This document shows, in pieces, positions 17,805 through 26,226 of a stretch of DNA of 64,000 bases (positions within the stretch are counted from its first letter, which is position 1; each line of letters opens with the position of its first letter). This DNA comes from Enterococcus larvae (GTDB lineage: Bacteria > Bacillota > Bacilli > Lactobacillales > Enterococcaceae), in assembly GCF_017830045.1 (NCBI RefSeq), contig NZ_JAEDXU010000001.1, positions 1 to 64,000 on the forward strand. The letters run 5' to 3'. Both the position numbers and the translations under genes were made by a program. A model generated the notes under the pieces. It had not been told where the DNA came from and made no database searches. It saw only the letters and a program-made list of their open reading frames with translations.

Positions 17805-18516
17805 CGCCGACCACCTCCAAGAACACTTCCTCCAATGTTCGAGTACCGCGTACCTCTTCTGTCGTTCCGCATTTCTTCAACTGCCCATGATCAATCAAGG
17901 CAATCTTATTGCACAAAGTTTCAGCAACTTCCAGTACATGCGTAGAGAAAAAAACTGCACTGCCATCCTCACAAAGCTCATGAAGCATTTGCTTCACATG
18001 GTATGTCGCTTCTGGGTCCAAGCCGACAAAGGGCTCATCCATGATCAATAGCTTTGGCTGATGGACAAATGCCGCAATCAATGCCAGCTTTTGCTTCATC
18101 CCATGAGAATAGGTACTAATCAAATTCCCCAGCTGATCCGTCAACGTCAGCCGTTGTGAGAATTGCTGTACCCGTTCCTGTCGAAGAGACGTTGGTACCT
18201 CGAAAATATCAGCAATAAAATTGATATACTGATAGCCAGTCAGATAATCATATAAATCTGGATTATCAGGCAAATAGGCCAATTGGGATTTACAAACAAG
18301 AGGCTCTGCGACTATGTCGTGTCCATCGATCAGTATTTTTCCCTGATCAAAATGGAGTGCTCCTACAACAGATTTTAATGTCGTCGTTTTTCCTGCACCG
18401 TTATGCCCGATAAAACCAAATATATCTCCTGCCTCTACAGACAGATTCAAATCATCGACAGCCACGAAACCGCCGGAATAGACCTTGGTCAATTGTTGAA
18501 TAGATAATATAGTCAT
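17797..18516 (-). CDS. ABC transporter ATP-binding protein
   Basis: The 239-aa ATPase has Walker A GHNGAGKTT (residues 37-45), signature YSHGMKQKLAL and Walker B LLIMDEPFVGLD, followed by STHVLE. It resembles the EcsA-type ATPases of bacterial exporters. The gene precedes and overlaps its permease. The promoter at 18566-18594 lies just upstream, and an XRE-type regulator gene is the next gene upstream on the same strand. Confidence 0.9.
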   Translation of the reverse strand: MTILSIQQLTKVYSGGFVAVDDLNLSVEAGDIFGFIGHNGAGKTTTLKSVVGALHFDQGKILIDGHDIVAEPLVCKSQLAYLPDNPDLYDYLTGYQYINFIADIFEVPTSLRQERVQQFSQRLTLTDQLGNLISTYSHGMKQKLALIAAFVHQPKLLIMDEPFVGLDPEATYHVKQMLHELCEDGSAVFFSTHVLEVAETLCNKIALIDHGQLKKCGTTEEVRGTRTLEEVFLEVVGGE

Positions 18517-18565
18517 GATATGACAACCCCTTAAAAACAGTATTTATATTACTTTGCCTATCTTT

Positions 18566-18594
18566 ATTATAGAAATAGTTTGGAACAGAAGCAA
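18566..18594 (-). promoter_or_regulatory. Promoter of the ABC exporter operon
   Basis: On the minus strand: -35 TTGCTT (18589-18594), 17-nt spacer, -10 TATAAT (18566-18571). The ATPase start codon follows about 50 nt downstream. Confidence 0.65.
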
Positions 18595-18694
18595 AGGAGT
18601 TGCAGGAAACTGTCGGGAATATAAGTATCCTAATAAGATACTTTCTTTACCTATAGATTCAGTTAAACTACAAAGCAGTATTTCTTTTTCCGTC

Positions 18695-19819
18695 TCAGAT
18701 CAAGTCTCTTTTTTTCAGCTGCTCCAATCGAAGAACTATCTTCTGAATATCTTTTTGATCACTAAGAGCCAAGAATAGAGGATTGGTCAAAACAAAATCA
18801 ATCATATCTGTTTTGACCATCTCAGAATCTCTCGGAGTTTGGCTTCCAGTTTCTAGACTGTCAAACCACTGATCCACCTGATCAAAGTAAGCATCTCCAT
18901 GAAATCCTGTTGGAAAGCTTGTCCTACTCAACACATCCGTAAACTTTTCAAGAACGACAACTCCCTGATCATCTTTCATTTGTGCAAAGCCGGACGCAGC
19001 AGACAGCTGGAAGTTCAATAAAAGGATGGGATGCAGCTGCTGTAAATCAAAAATCTCTGCCAATTGTTCCCCTCTTTTAACTGTCTCCTTAAATTTTTCA
19101 GGCTCATCTGTTAATAACTGAAGATAATTCGTGAACAGACTCATTATTACACCTATATACTGAAATAAAGCACTTTGAAGTGTCGCTATTGCTCGATCAT
19201 TTTCTCCTTTGATTTGAAATGCGCCGGCAATCAAGCTTTCAACTGGAAAACTGGTCGGCAGTGTCTCTCCCAATATCTCTAGAACCCGATCAGCTTCCTG
19301 TAAGGTAAGCAGAGTATAGGCCTCTAATTTTGCAGCATGGATGATACATTCAGGATCTTTCGATTCTGTGCGAACATGGACAAACCATTCTCCTGCTTCT
19401 TTCATATATTGCTGTACTTTGTCCTCCATCGTTGCTCCCGGAAGGCGGTCAATATGATTGATCACCAGCAGCCCCATCTGTAAGACAAACGGGTGACAGG
19501 AATAATAACGATGAACAAAGCTTCTGATGGAGGTCAGCACATCCTCTGGTGATTTTGTCTCAAAGGAGCCCTTAAGAGAGGTATAAATATGCTGGATCTC
19601 CTTCGTCGTCAGCTGCGGTTCATAATTCAACAATGAATCAATCGTCATATCAAAATACGCCGCAAGCAACGGCAGCAGCGTGATGTCGGGGTATGTCAAG
19701 CCAGTCTCCCATTTGGAAACAGCTGCTTTCGAAACACCCACAAATTCTGCCAGCTCCTGCTGTGTGATTTTCTTCTCTTTTCTTTTCTCTGCAATAACAG
19801 AGCCCAGGTTCATTTTCAT
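18695..19819 (-). CDS. XRE-family regulator with helical repeat C-terminus
   Basis: The 374-aa protein has a Cro/CI-type helix-turn-helix at residues 4-60 (AEKRKEKKITQQELAEFVGV, then SKAAVSKWETG). About 310 residues of alpha-helical, TPR-like sequence follow, as in the Rgg/PlcR-like and other XRE regulators that sense peptides or partner proteins. The start at 19819 is preferred because the upstream TTG lies inside the ribosome-binding region. Its position just upstream of the ABC exporter suggests it controls that operon; no ligand can be deduced. Confidence 0.8.
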   Translation of the reverse strand: MKMNLGSVIAEKRKEKKITQQELAEFVGVSKAAVSKWETGLTYPDITLLPLLAAYFDMTIDSLLNYEPQLTTKEIQHIYTSLKGSFETKSPEDVLTSIRSFVHRYYSCHPFVLQMGLLVINHIDRLPGATMEDKVQQYMKEAGEWFVHVRTESKDPECIIHAAKLEAYTLLTLQEADRVLEILGETLPTSFPVESLIAGAFQIKGENDRAIATLQSALFQYIGVIMSLFTNYLQLLTDEPEKFKETVKRGEQLAEIFDLQQLHPILLLNFQLSAASGFAQMKDDQGVVVLEKFTDVLSRTSFPTGFHGDAYFDQVDQWFDSLETGSQTPRDSEMVKTDMIDFVLTNPLFLALSDQKDIQKIVLRLEQLKKRDLI

Positions 19820-19950
19820 GACTGCACATCCTTTCAACTCTATTTTACGTTTTCAAGCACCCATCTTCAATGGAACAGCAGTTAATTGTTGGTGTCTATG
19901 ATCAACTTTTAAGATACATCAATGAGATGGACGTTTACTTAGTTCAAGAA

Positions 19951-20017
19951 ATACAAAAAAACCGGATCACACAAAATCAGGTTTTCTGATCTTCGTATGA
20001 TCCGGTTCGGTTTTTTC
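19951..20017. terminator. Bidirectional terminator downstream of the two-TM protein gene
   Basis: AACCGGATCA pairs with TGATCCGGTT around a loop that itself contains a small AAAATC/GATTTT-like fold. T-runs flank both sides. It follows the minus-strand gene ending at 20051. Confidence 0.75.
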
Positions 20018-20050
20018 ATCCCAATAAAGTAGTGTGTGACAGCAATGCTA

Positions 20051-20584
20051 TCATTTATGGAGCAGCTTTGCTCCCTTTTCACAAACGGAATAAATGGCGT
20101 CATAGGTTTCTTCAATGACAGGATTCAAGGCTTCTATTTGAATCGCCTTCATCTTCTTAAAGACAAAATATGGAGATATCCAGCCAATAAATGCCGGGAT
20201 AGCTAATAGAATACTTAAGAAAATCCGTGGAGGCTCTGCTGTAACAGCGAAAACAGATCCTGCCATAAAAGCTGTACCGACGATCCCTAATGTTAATGCG
20301 GCGATCGTTGCTTTTGTCGTTTTCGCCTTTTCCAGTTCTACTAAATCAGCTACACCAGCTTCAAATTTTCGCTGCAATCGGGTAAGCTCCGCTTTATTGA
20401 TGATTCGGCGGTCACGCTTTAGCTTGATGAAATGATCGGTATGAGCATGACGTGTATTCTCATCTACATCCCAGCCAAAGTATCCGTAGCAATCCACCAA
20501 CAAAGAAAACATTGGACTGGCTGTAGATATTTCTTTGTATTCATACCCAATAAAATGATGTCCTTCTTTTTCTATTCGATTCAT
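20051..20584 (-). CDS. Two-TM protein of unknown function, paralogue of the protein at 24207
   Basis: The 177-aa product is cytosolic at the start (FIGYEYKEI, then LKRDRRIINKAELTRLQRKF) and has two membrane segments: TLGIVGTAFMAGSVFAV and IFLSILLAIPAFIGWISPYF. The C-terminal tail has ALNPVIEETYDAIYSVCEKG. The 173-aa protein at 24207-24728 shares the same layout and the strings FIGYEYKE, GTAFMAGSVFA and LNP-IE--YD-(I/V)YS-CE. I know no function for the family. It is the last gene after the membrane protein, response regulator and sensor kinase. ATG at 20584 is chosen over an upstream TTG that lies in the ribosome-binding site. Confidence 0.7.
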   Translation of the reverse strand: MNRIEKEGHHFIGYEYKEISTASPMFSLLVDCYGYFGWDVDENTRHAHTDHFIKLKRDRRIINKAELTRLQRKFEAGVADLVELEKAKTTKATIAALTLGIVGTAFMAGSVFAVTAEPPRIFLSILLAIPAFIGWISPYFVFKKMKAIQIEALNPVIEETYDAIYSVCEKGAKLLHK

Positions 20585-20602
20585 AGGTCTCTCCAATCCA
20601 GC

Positions 20603-21661
20603 TTATTTTACTGCAGGTATCCTAACATTAAAGGTCGTGCCTTTATCCAATTCACTGTTCACTGAAATCGTTGCACCTGAAACCTGTACGACTCTCAAAA
20701 CCAAGGCCAGACCAAGTCCGTTCCCTTGCAGCGCATGAGAAGTATCTCCTTGATAAAATTTATCAAAAATATGATTCATCGTTTCCTTTGTCATCCCGCA
20801 ACCTGTATCAGTAATCGAAACAACAATATCCTTTTGTTCGGATTTCTGGATCAACGAAATACTTCCCCCCTGCTCCGTAAACTTTATAGCATTTGACAGC
20901 AGATTATTCCAAATCAGTTCCAGCATACTCTTATCTGCGCATACCATAGCCTGATCTTCAGTATCAAATACAAAATCGATATCTTTTTCCGACCAACGTT
21001 CCTCAAAACTGAGCACACAGTCACTTAATTGCCGGCAAAGATCATACGGTTCAGGTATCGCCTGAATCACTTGATTTTCAAGCTTACTTAATTTTAAAAT
21101 ATTCGTTATCAGATCAGCTAACTTTTGCGTACTGTCAATGATCGTATCTAAATATTCTTCCTTCAATTCTACTGAGATAGCTGGATTTTTCACTGCTGTT
21201 GCATAATTTTGGATGATCGACAGGGGTGTTCTCATTTCGTGGGAGACATTAGAAACAAAATCTGTTTTCATCGTCTCTATGCTTCCCAGCTCTTCCACCA
21301 TCTTGTTAAAGTCCTCTATCATCACATCAATATAATTCTGTTTTTCGGCAACGATATTTGGCGGCTGGACGTAAACAGAAAAATCTCCTTCAGCGACCTT
21401 CCTTGTCGCCTCGCTTAGCGTGTGCATCGGCTTATCAAAGGAATGATAACGAACATATGCAGATACCCCGCAAACAACTGCCGTTACAATCAACCAATAC
21501 AAAACATACCACGCCAGATAAGGCATTGCATGTGCTAAAAGCGTTTTAAACCCACCATAAAAGATAGCCGGAAGCGCAGATAAAATTCCTAAGCTGAAAA
21601 AAAGAATCAGGTACTCTACCCAAGAAAAGCGACCGATTTTCATGCCTTTCTTTTGCTTCAT
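20603..21661 (-). CDS. Sensor histidine kinase with HAMP domain
   Basis: The 352-aa kinase has two membrane segments (about 16-36 and 48-70) with hardly any extracellular loop. A HAMP-like region follows ([20 protein letters not shown]), then the H-box [14 protein letters not shown] with His141, and N and G boxes ([26 protein letters not shown]). The short loop suggests it senses something in the membrane or via a partner such as the 307-aa membrane protein encoded just upstream. It overlaps the regulator gene by ATGA. Confidence 0.9.
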   Translation of the reverse strand: MKQKKGMKIGRFSWVEYLILFFSLGILSALPAIFYGGFKTLLAHAMPYLAWYVLYWLIVTAVVCGVSAYVRYHSFDKPMHTLSEATRKVAEGDFSVYVQPPNIVAEKQNYIDVMIEDFNKMVEELGSIETMKTDFVSNVSHEMRTPLSIIQNYATAVKNPAISVELKEEYLDTIIDSTQKLADLITNILKLSKLENQVIQAIPEPYDLCRQLSDCVLSFEERWSEKDIDFVFDTEDQAMVCADKSMLELIWNNLLSNAIKFTEQGGSISLIQKSEQKDIVVSITDTGCGMTKETMNHIFDKFYQGDTSHALQGNGLGLALVLRVVQVSGATISVNSELDKGTTFNVRIPAVK

Positions 21662-22329
21662 CGTAAAACCGCCTTATAACCTAATCCCCGTACAGTTACA
21701 ATATCAAAGCCATCACACTCAGAAAATTTATCCCTCAGCTTTGTGATGTAGACATCTACAGATCGCAGGCTTGTTTCGCTTTCCAGCCCCCAGAACTCAT
21801 CCATCAGCTGACTACGTGAAAAAGTCTTTTTCGGATAGGCTAAAAGCTTATAAAGGATGTTGAACTCCCGTAATGTGACAGCAACCTCTGCCCCATCAAC
21901 AATCGCACTCAATGCGTCTGAATCCAATACCAGATTTCCTACTGTCAACTCCTTCGCTGCTTCGATATTTGCTCGACGCAAAATGGCCCCTACGCGTAAG
22001 GCCAGTTCCTCAAGATCAAAGGGCTTCACAAGATAATCATCTATTCCCACTTGAAATCCTTTTTGCTTGGCAGTCATATCATCTCTGGCAGTCATAAAAA
22101 GGATTGGAATCGTTTTATTGATTTCACGAACCGTCTGAGCAAATTCAAAGCCATCAATATCCGGCATCATAATATCAGAAATGATTAAGTCATACAAATG
22201 ACTATACATTGCATCATAGGCTTCGTTTGCATCAAGACATCCCTTTACTTGGTATCCTTTATCACCTAAATACGTGCATACAATCTGGTTAAGCTTTTTA
22301 TCATCTTCCACTACTAAAATATGAATCAT
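21658..22329 (-). CDS. OmpR/PhoB-type response regulator
   Basis: The 223-aa protein has a receiver domain (Asp9/Asp10, phospho-acceptor Asp52 in ISDIMMPD, Lys101-region DDYLVKPF) and a C-terminal winged helix ([37 protein letters not shown]). ATG at 22329 has AGGAGG 7 nt upstream and is preferred to upstream starts. It is co-transcribed with its kinase. A likely binding site is the 11-bp direct repeat at 24806-24827. Confidence 0.92.
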   Translation of the reverse strand: MIHILVVEDDKKLNQIVCTYLGDKGYQVKGCLDANEAYDAMYSHLYDLIISDIMMPDIDGFEFAQTVREINKTIPILFMTARDDMTAKQKGFQVGIDDYLVKPFDLEELALRVGAILRRANIEAAKELTVGNLVLDSDALSAIVDGAEVAVTLREFNILYKLLAYPKKTFSRSQLMDEFWGLESETSLRSVDVYITKLRDKFSECDGFDIVTVRGLGYKAVLR

Positions 22330-22377
22330 CAACATTCCTCCTGAGTAACTACTTCTCATTTTTTAAGCATAGACCTT

Positions 22378-23301
22378 TTATTCAGCTTGATTTTCTGCCA
22401 ATAGCAACAGCTGTTTTTTACTAGTAATAATCATACGGATCCCCATAAATAAGCCGATCAGACAGATCACCGTTCCACTCAGTGCATTCATCAGCTGTTG
22501 AAAAGAACGTTCTGTTTCTACACCAAAAGAAGCAAACATTGCGGTCTGTAAAGAAAGCATTGCAACCATCGCTGTCATAAAGCTGACGGCTTTTATCGCT
22601 TTTAAAATTGGATCTTTTGTTTTCCGTGCTTTGATCAAATGGACGATCTCTTTCGATAAAAAATAGAAATCATAAAAAGCAACCGCATAAATCAACACGC
22701 CTTCGTAAATATGCCCACTGCCGGCTATTACAATGTGAACAACTGTCAGCTGAAGCAAGAGTGTGATCACTAATAAAAAAATGCCGCTCAAACGATAGGT
22801 CTTCCATTGATACGAACTGTGCATGCTCGGTTCAGTGATTTTTTTTAGTTTTCTACTACTTTTCAATAATAAGAAACGAACAACGGCTACTGCCAAATAG
22901 TAGCTTGCCAATATAACAAACCAAGAGGAGGAAGAAACCACTCCGGTCCAGCCCTTCGAGACCGCTAAAAGACTATTGAAGAATAGAGAACCATACGCCC
23001 CTGTTATCGTTCGAAACGAATAATCATTAAAAAATTTTGTCAACAGAGCGCTCTCTTCACTTAAGTGTCTCATCAGGTTCTTTATTGGATGACCCTTAGC
23101 ATGAATGATCAGTGACCAAATCAATAGCAGCAGACTGCCGAACGCCATAACAAAAACAGGATAGATTCCCCATGTTGGGATGCTCATAGTATCCGGCAAT
23201 AAAACAATCCATAAAGAGGCTCCTGCTGATAAAAGTAATAAGATACTGGTTGGTAAAAGCCTTGGTTGAATCCCCATGATTCGAGCCATCCATTCTTTCA
23301 T
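22378..23301 (-). CDS. Polytopic membrane protein of unknown function
   Basis: The 307-aa protein has about eight hydrophobic segments, starting with LLPTSILLLLSAGASLWIVL and ending with LSGTVICLIGLFMGIRMIIT. Charged linkers include LMRHLSEESALLTKFFNDYS. I recognise no family. It is encoded 48 nt before the response regulator and is probably the first gene of that operon, so it may be a sensor partner of the kinase, which has almost no extracellular part. Confidence 0.65.
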   Translation of the reverse strand: MKEWMARIMGIQPRLLPTSILLLLSAGASLWIVLLPDTMSIPTWGIYPVFVMAFGSLLLLIWSLIIHAKGHPIKNLMRHLSEESALLTKFFNDYSFRTITGAYGSLFFNSLLAVSKGWTGVVSSSSWFVILASYYLAVAVVRFLLLKSSRKLKKITEPSMHSSYQWKTYRLSGIFLLVITLLLQLTVVHIVIAGSGHIYEGVLIYAVAFYDFYFLSKEIVHLIKARKTKDPILKAIKAVSFMTAMVAMLSLQTAMFASFGVETERSFQQLMNALSGTVICLIGLFMGIRMIITSKKQLLLLAENQAE

Positions 23302-23432
23302 CTTCGACCTCCCAAATAGCTGTTTTACTTAATATAGCATAGCATTGTTTCTGTTTTGTTAAAATACAGCATTTATTTCTTCAAAATCATTGTCGATTTT
23401 TAACGGCACCCAGTCGCTAGATCATTCAGAAA

Positions 23433-23720
23433 TCAGCTTATCCAAGAAATCCCCAGAATAGTTACTTCACTTGGCAGGTTCTCTATCTGAAAGAACCCTT
23501 TTTCTATAATAAAGCTCAACAAAATACCACTTCGAGACTTTGGGCTCCAAATGCCTATTTTTCCGATGCCATCTAATGAAAAAACTGCTGTACCATGAAA
23601 GTTATCAATAGTGTACGTTAGTAAAAGTCGTTGATTTACAGGTACTCCAAAGACGTTTGCTGTTTCTCTTCTTTTTAGATCTATGGCTGCTGAATACTGC
23701 CTATTTTGATGTATATCCAC
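23433..23720 (-). CDS. Small protein of unknown function, 95 aa
   Basis: The frame starts with GTG at 23720 behind a strong TGGAGGTGG site (6-7 nt spacing), 15 nt after the stop of a 27-codon membrane peptide gene. The sequence (FGVPVNQRLLLTYTID, GTAVFSLDGIGKIGIWSPKS) looks beta-rich and soluble. No family is recognised. The ribosome binding site and coupling are the main support; the protein could also be a decayed fragment. Confidence 0.45.
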   Translation of the reverse strand: MDIHQNRQYSAAIDLKRRETANVFGVPVNQRLLLTYTIDNFHGTAVFSLDGIGKIGIWSPKSRSGILLSFIIEKGFFQIENLPSEVTILGISWIS

Positions 23721-23735
23721 TATTTTCCACCTCCA

Positions 23736-23819
23736 TTATCCATTAAAAACAAGCTCTAATTGCTGTGTAGATAATACAATGACTACTGCAATCATTACCG
23801 CCAAAATAACCTCCACCAT
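23736..23819 (-). CDS. 27-residue hydrophobic membrane peptide
   Basis: ATG at 23819 opens a 27-codon frame: MVEVILAVMIAVVIVLST, then QQLELVFNG. One membrane helix of about 17 residues is clear. AAGGAA lies 8 nt upstream. The following 95-aa gene begins 15 nt after its stop. Similar length and hydrophobicity are seen in type I toxins and small membrane regulators, but I recognise no family. Confidence 0.45.
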   Translation of the reverse strand: MVEVILAVMIAVVIVLSTQQLELVFNG

Positions 23820-23900
23820 ATCCTCACTTCCTTTGACCCAGATTTTTTCTAAAATTAACCTATGTCTTAAACATTGAATAACACTATGTATACAGCCAAA

Positions 23901-23972
23901 TGAGCTTGGGACAGAAGTATTCAGCTCTGACAAATCTCGGCTTATTTCCGAAAAAACCACTTCTGTCCCACC
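23901..23972. repeat. Short relative of the dispersed repeat, 12-bp perfect hairpin
   Basis: TGGGACAGAAGT (23907-23918) pairs perfectly with ACTTCTGTCCCA (23959-23970). The left part, GGGACAGAAGTATTCAGCT, matches the first 20 nt of copies A and B (GAGACAGAAGTGTTTAGCT). It separates two tiny-peptide genes and may act as a transcript end, though no good T-run follows. Confidence 0.6.
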
Positions 23973-24049
23973 GCTTACTCAGCTATAGATATAAAGGAGG
24001 CATGGAAATTTATTTATGTCTCAGCCTCAATTTGACTACTTTCTTCAAC

Positions 24050-24130
24050 TCATTTTTTTCTTTTAACAATAAACGTGCCTACCGCCAACACTACGACGAT
24101 CACAATTGCTGCAATAACTATTTTTACCAT
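24050..24130 (-). CDS. 26-residue membrane peptide
   Basis: ATG at 24130 opens a 26-codon frame: MVKIVIAAIVIVVVLAVG, then TFIVKRKK. It is a single membrane helix with a positively charged tail, the pattern of small membrane proteins that dock on a larger partner. AAGGAGG lies 9 nt upstream, which is a near-ideal site. It begins 76 nt after the two-TM protein gene on the same strand and is probably co-transcribed. Too short for most gene callers. Confidence 0.6.
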   Translation of the reverse strand: MVKIVIAAIVIVVVLAVGTFIVKRKK

Positions 24131-24206
24131 ATTTCGGTTCCTCCTTATTTTATCTGTATAGTCATCGTTACTGTTTGACTAGCATTCAATAACGTATATA
24201 CCACTC

Positions 24207-24728
24207 TTAAACCAGTGCACTTGCCTGTTCACAGGTACTATAGACCTCATCATATCGTTGTTCAATCAATGGGTTGAGTTCATTGACCTTTTCCTGACGA
24301 ATTTTCCGATACACCCAATAAGGAATGATCCACCCTAGAAATCCCGGAATCGCCAGAATAATACTGGGCACCAGCAATCCTGCTATATAAGCAAAGACAG
24401 AGCCTGCCATAAAGGCTGTACCAATCAGTCCGAGCACATAAGCAGTACCAGCTGCTTTCGTATTCTTGGAAAACTCCAACCGATCGATTTCCGTAATAAG
24501 TCCATCTAGCTGACGTTGAAGTCTTGTTAGCTCACTCTTATTACGAATTTTTCGATCACGCTTGAATCGCATGGATATCTTTCCATTTCCCTGCATGGGC
24601 ATCGTAGTTTCTACTAACTGCCAGCCCATACTAGCATAGCTGTCCACAAATAATGCCTCCAATGAACGATTTACTGTTGCTTCCTTATACTCATAACCGA
24701 TAAAATCCTTATTTCTTTCTTCCATCAT
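24207..24728 (-). CDS. Two-TM protein of unknown function, paralogue of the protein at 20051
   Basis: The 173-aa product shares its layout with the protein at 20051-20584: FIGYEYKEA at the N-terminus, FKRDRKIRNKSELTRLQRQL before the membrane, GLIGTAFMAGSVFAYIAG and IILAIPGFLGWIIPYW as membrane segments, and a tail with LNPLIEQRYDEVYSTCEQA. ATG at 24728 has AAGGAGAG upstream. Directly in front is a promoter with an 11-bp direct repeat of the kind bound by OmpR-type regulators, so I infer control by the adjacent two-component system. Confidence 0.7.
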   Translation of the reverse strand: MMEERNKDFIGYEYKEATVNRSLEALFVDSYASMGWQLVETTMPMQGNGKISMRFKRDRKIRNKSELTRLQRQLDGLITEIDRLEFSKNTKAAGTAYVLGLIGTAFMAGSVFAYIAGLLVPSIILAIPGFLGWIIPYWVYRKIRQEKVNELNPLIEQRYDEVYSTCEQASALV

Positions 24729-24776
24729 TTTTGTTCTCTCCTTCAATTAGTAACTGTTTTCTCTTGATCTGTTTGT

Positions 24777-24827
24777 ATCTTACCGTCGTTTTGTTTCTGA
24801 ATTACTTGTAAATTGTTTGTAAATTGT
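24777..24827 (-). promoter_or_regulatory. Promoter with OmpR-type direct repeat
   Basis: TTGTAAATTGT occurs twice head to tail without a gap (24806-24816 and 24817-24827). A -10-like TAAGAT lies at 24777-24782 on the minus strand, placing the repeats at about -36 to -58, and there is no good -35. This is the classic layout of a promoter activated by an OmpR/PhoB-type regulator. Apart from this, 24729-24985 holds only AT-rich DNA. Confidence 0.6.
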
Positions 24828-24985
24828 TAAAAACTCATAGTATCTATGAATCCTATTATAAAATGATACTTGCTTCTAATTTCTTTGTTCTATGCTTTGT
24901 AAAAAATCATTTTTCATGAAACAGTTTATTGAATAAATTATTTTTCCTTACTATACTATTAAATTTCGAAAAAAAGTAATAGAAA

Positions 24986-25027
24986 AAGACTGCCTCCTCG
25001 TCTTCAATGGACAAAGGAGGCAGCCTT
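24986..25027. terminator. Terminator of the leucine-rich protein gene
   Basis: AGACTGCCTCCT pairs with AGGAGGCAG-CCT. On the minus strand the hairpin is followed by CTTTTTC. It lies 20 nt after the stop codon at 25047. Confidence 0.8.
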
Positions 25028-25046
25028 TATATTCTATTGCAGAATT

Positions 25047-25856
25047 TTACATGTCATACCAGACTAAAGGAATTTCATACTCCATAATATAATCTGCATA
25101 ACAACCTTCAGAATAGTTACTATTTTTGAACATGAGAACAATACTTTCTGATCCTGCCGGGATTTCAGAAACTTTGATTACTTTTTCATCTTGAGAGACT
25201 TCAATATTCTCTGTGTATCTATCTCTATCTGTTACAATTAGCTCTCCACCATCGAAATGACTAGAGAAAGTCACTGGGTTGGCAAAAACCAATTCTCTCG
25301 TTGTGTTTGATATCAAATGCTTCACTGTGCTTGTGGTCGGAGCAGCATAAGCGTAGCCAATAGATACCTCGGTTAGTTCAGGAAGCTCATCTAAAGGTGT
25401 CAAATCCAATACATTTTTCTCAAAGGAAAATGATTTTAATTTCTTCAGGTTTGTGACAAAATCTAAATCAGCAAAATGTTTTGGAAATTCGCTTCCAGGA
25501 AGATTAAAATGCAATGACTCCAAGTTAGTCATGGCACTGATTGGTCGATAATCCATAATACTTGTACCATACATAACTACCAGCTCTTTCAAGTTAGCAA
25601 CATGTTGAAACCCGCTTAGATTAGCATTTAAAGGATCCTGACCAGCAATCGTATACAAAGAATCCATTTCTAAATCGGCCAAATCGGATTGAGTTGGAAG
25701 CTGATTTAGAAATGAACCAGCTAGGGCATCTCTCACATTAAAATCGGGGATATACACAGACTCATTTTCCTCTGCCGATACTGTTCCCCCAATAAATAGA
25801 GAACCCAACATTCCAACACATACCAATGTTCTTAAAAACATTTTTTTCACTTTCAT
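25047..25856 (-). CDS. Secreted leucine-rich repeat protein
   Basis: The 269-aa protein has a signal peptide (MKVKKMFLRTLVCVGMLGSL, cleavage near VSA-EE). LRR-like units follow: LSGFQHVANLKELVVMYG, YRPISAMTNLESLHFNLPG, FVTNLKKLKSFSFEKN and LTPLDELPELTEVSIGYAY. The C-terminal 90 residues form a separate beta-rich domain. There is no LPXTG or WxL motif, so it is probably free or loosely bound. ATG at 25856 has AGGAGG 9 nt upstream; in-frame codons further up lack a site. Internalin-like adhesins share the repeat type, but the array here is short. Role unknown. Confidence 0.75.
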   Translation of the reverse strand: MKVKKMFLRTLVCVGMLGSLFIGGTVSAEENESVYIPDFNVRDALAGSFLNQLPTQSDLADLEMDSLYTIAGQDPLNANLSGFQHVANLKELVVMYGTSIMDYRPISAMTNLESLHFNLPGSEFPKHFADLDFVTNLKKLKSFSFEKNVLDLTPLDELPELTEVSIGYAYAAPTTSTVKHLISNTTRELVFANPVTFSSHFDGGELIVTDRDRYTENIEVSQDEKVIKVSEIPAGSESIVLMFKNSNYSEGCYADYIMEYEIPLVWYDM

Positions 25857-26151
25857 TTTAAAATACCTCCTCAATATATAATAAAATAATAACATAAAGA
25901 ACTTTATAAAAATCCATTAAATTTATTTTTTTCAATCATTTTCCTTCGGATAAAATCAAAAAAATGAATGTTTTTTATTTATTAAAATCATACAAAATAC
26001 AGAACTCCCACATAAAAAAACAAATAGAAAGCATTTAAAATATTTGCACAGAATTCAGAAAGCATAAGCATCAAGCCACTAACTCAGCAGGCAAATCATT
26101 GACTATTCATTTCTATACAAAAAACAACGCATACTATTTGTAAAAAAAACA

Positions 26152-26180
26152 TTGCGTTTCTACTTTTTATTTATTATAAT
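26152..26180 (+). promoter_or_regulatory. Promoter of the CAMP-factor gene
   Basis: -35 TTGCGT (26152-26157), 17-nt spacer, -10 TATAAT (26175-26180). The start codon follows 47 nt later behind AGGAGG. The upstream stretch 25857-26150 is strongly AT-rich with no gene visible. Confidence 0.7.
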
Positions 26181-26226
26181 AATTTTTCGAGTATAAATAA
26201 TCTCAATAGAAAGCAGGAGGAATAAA

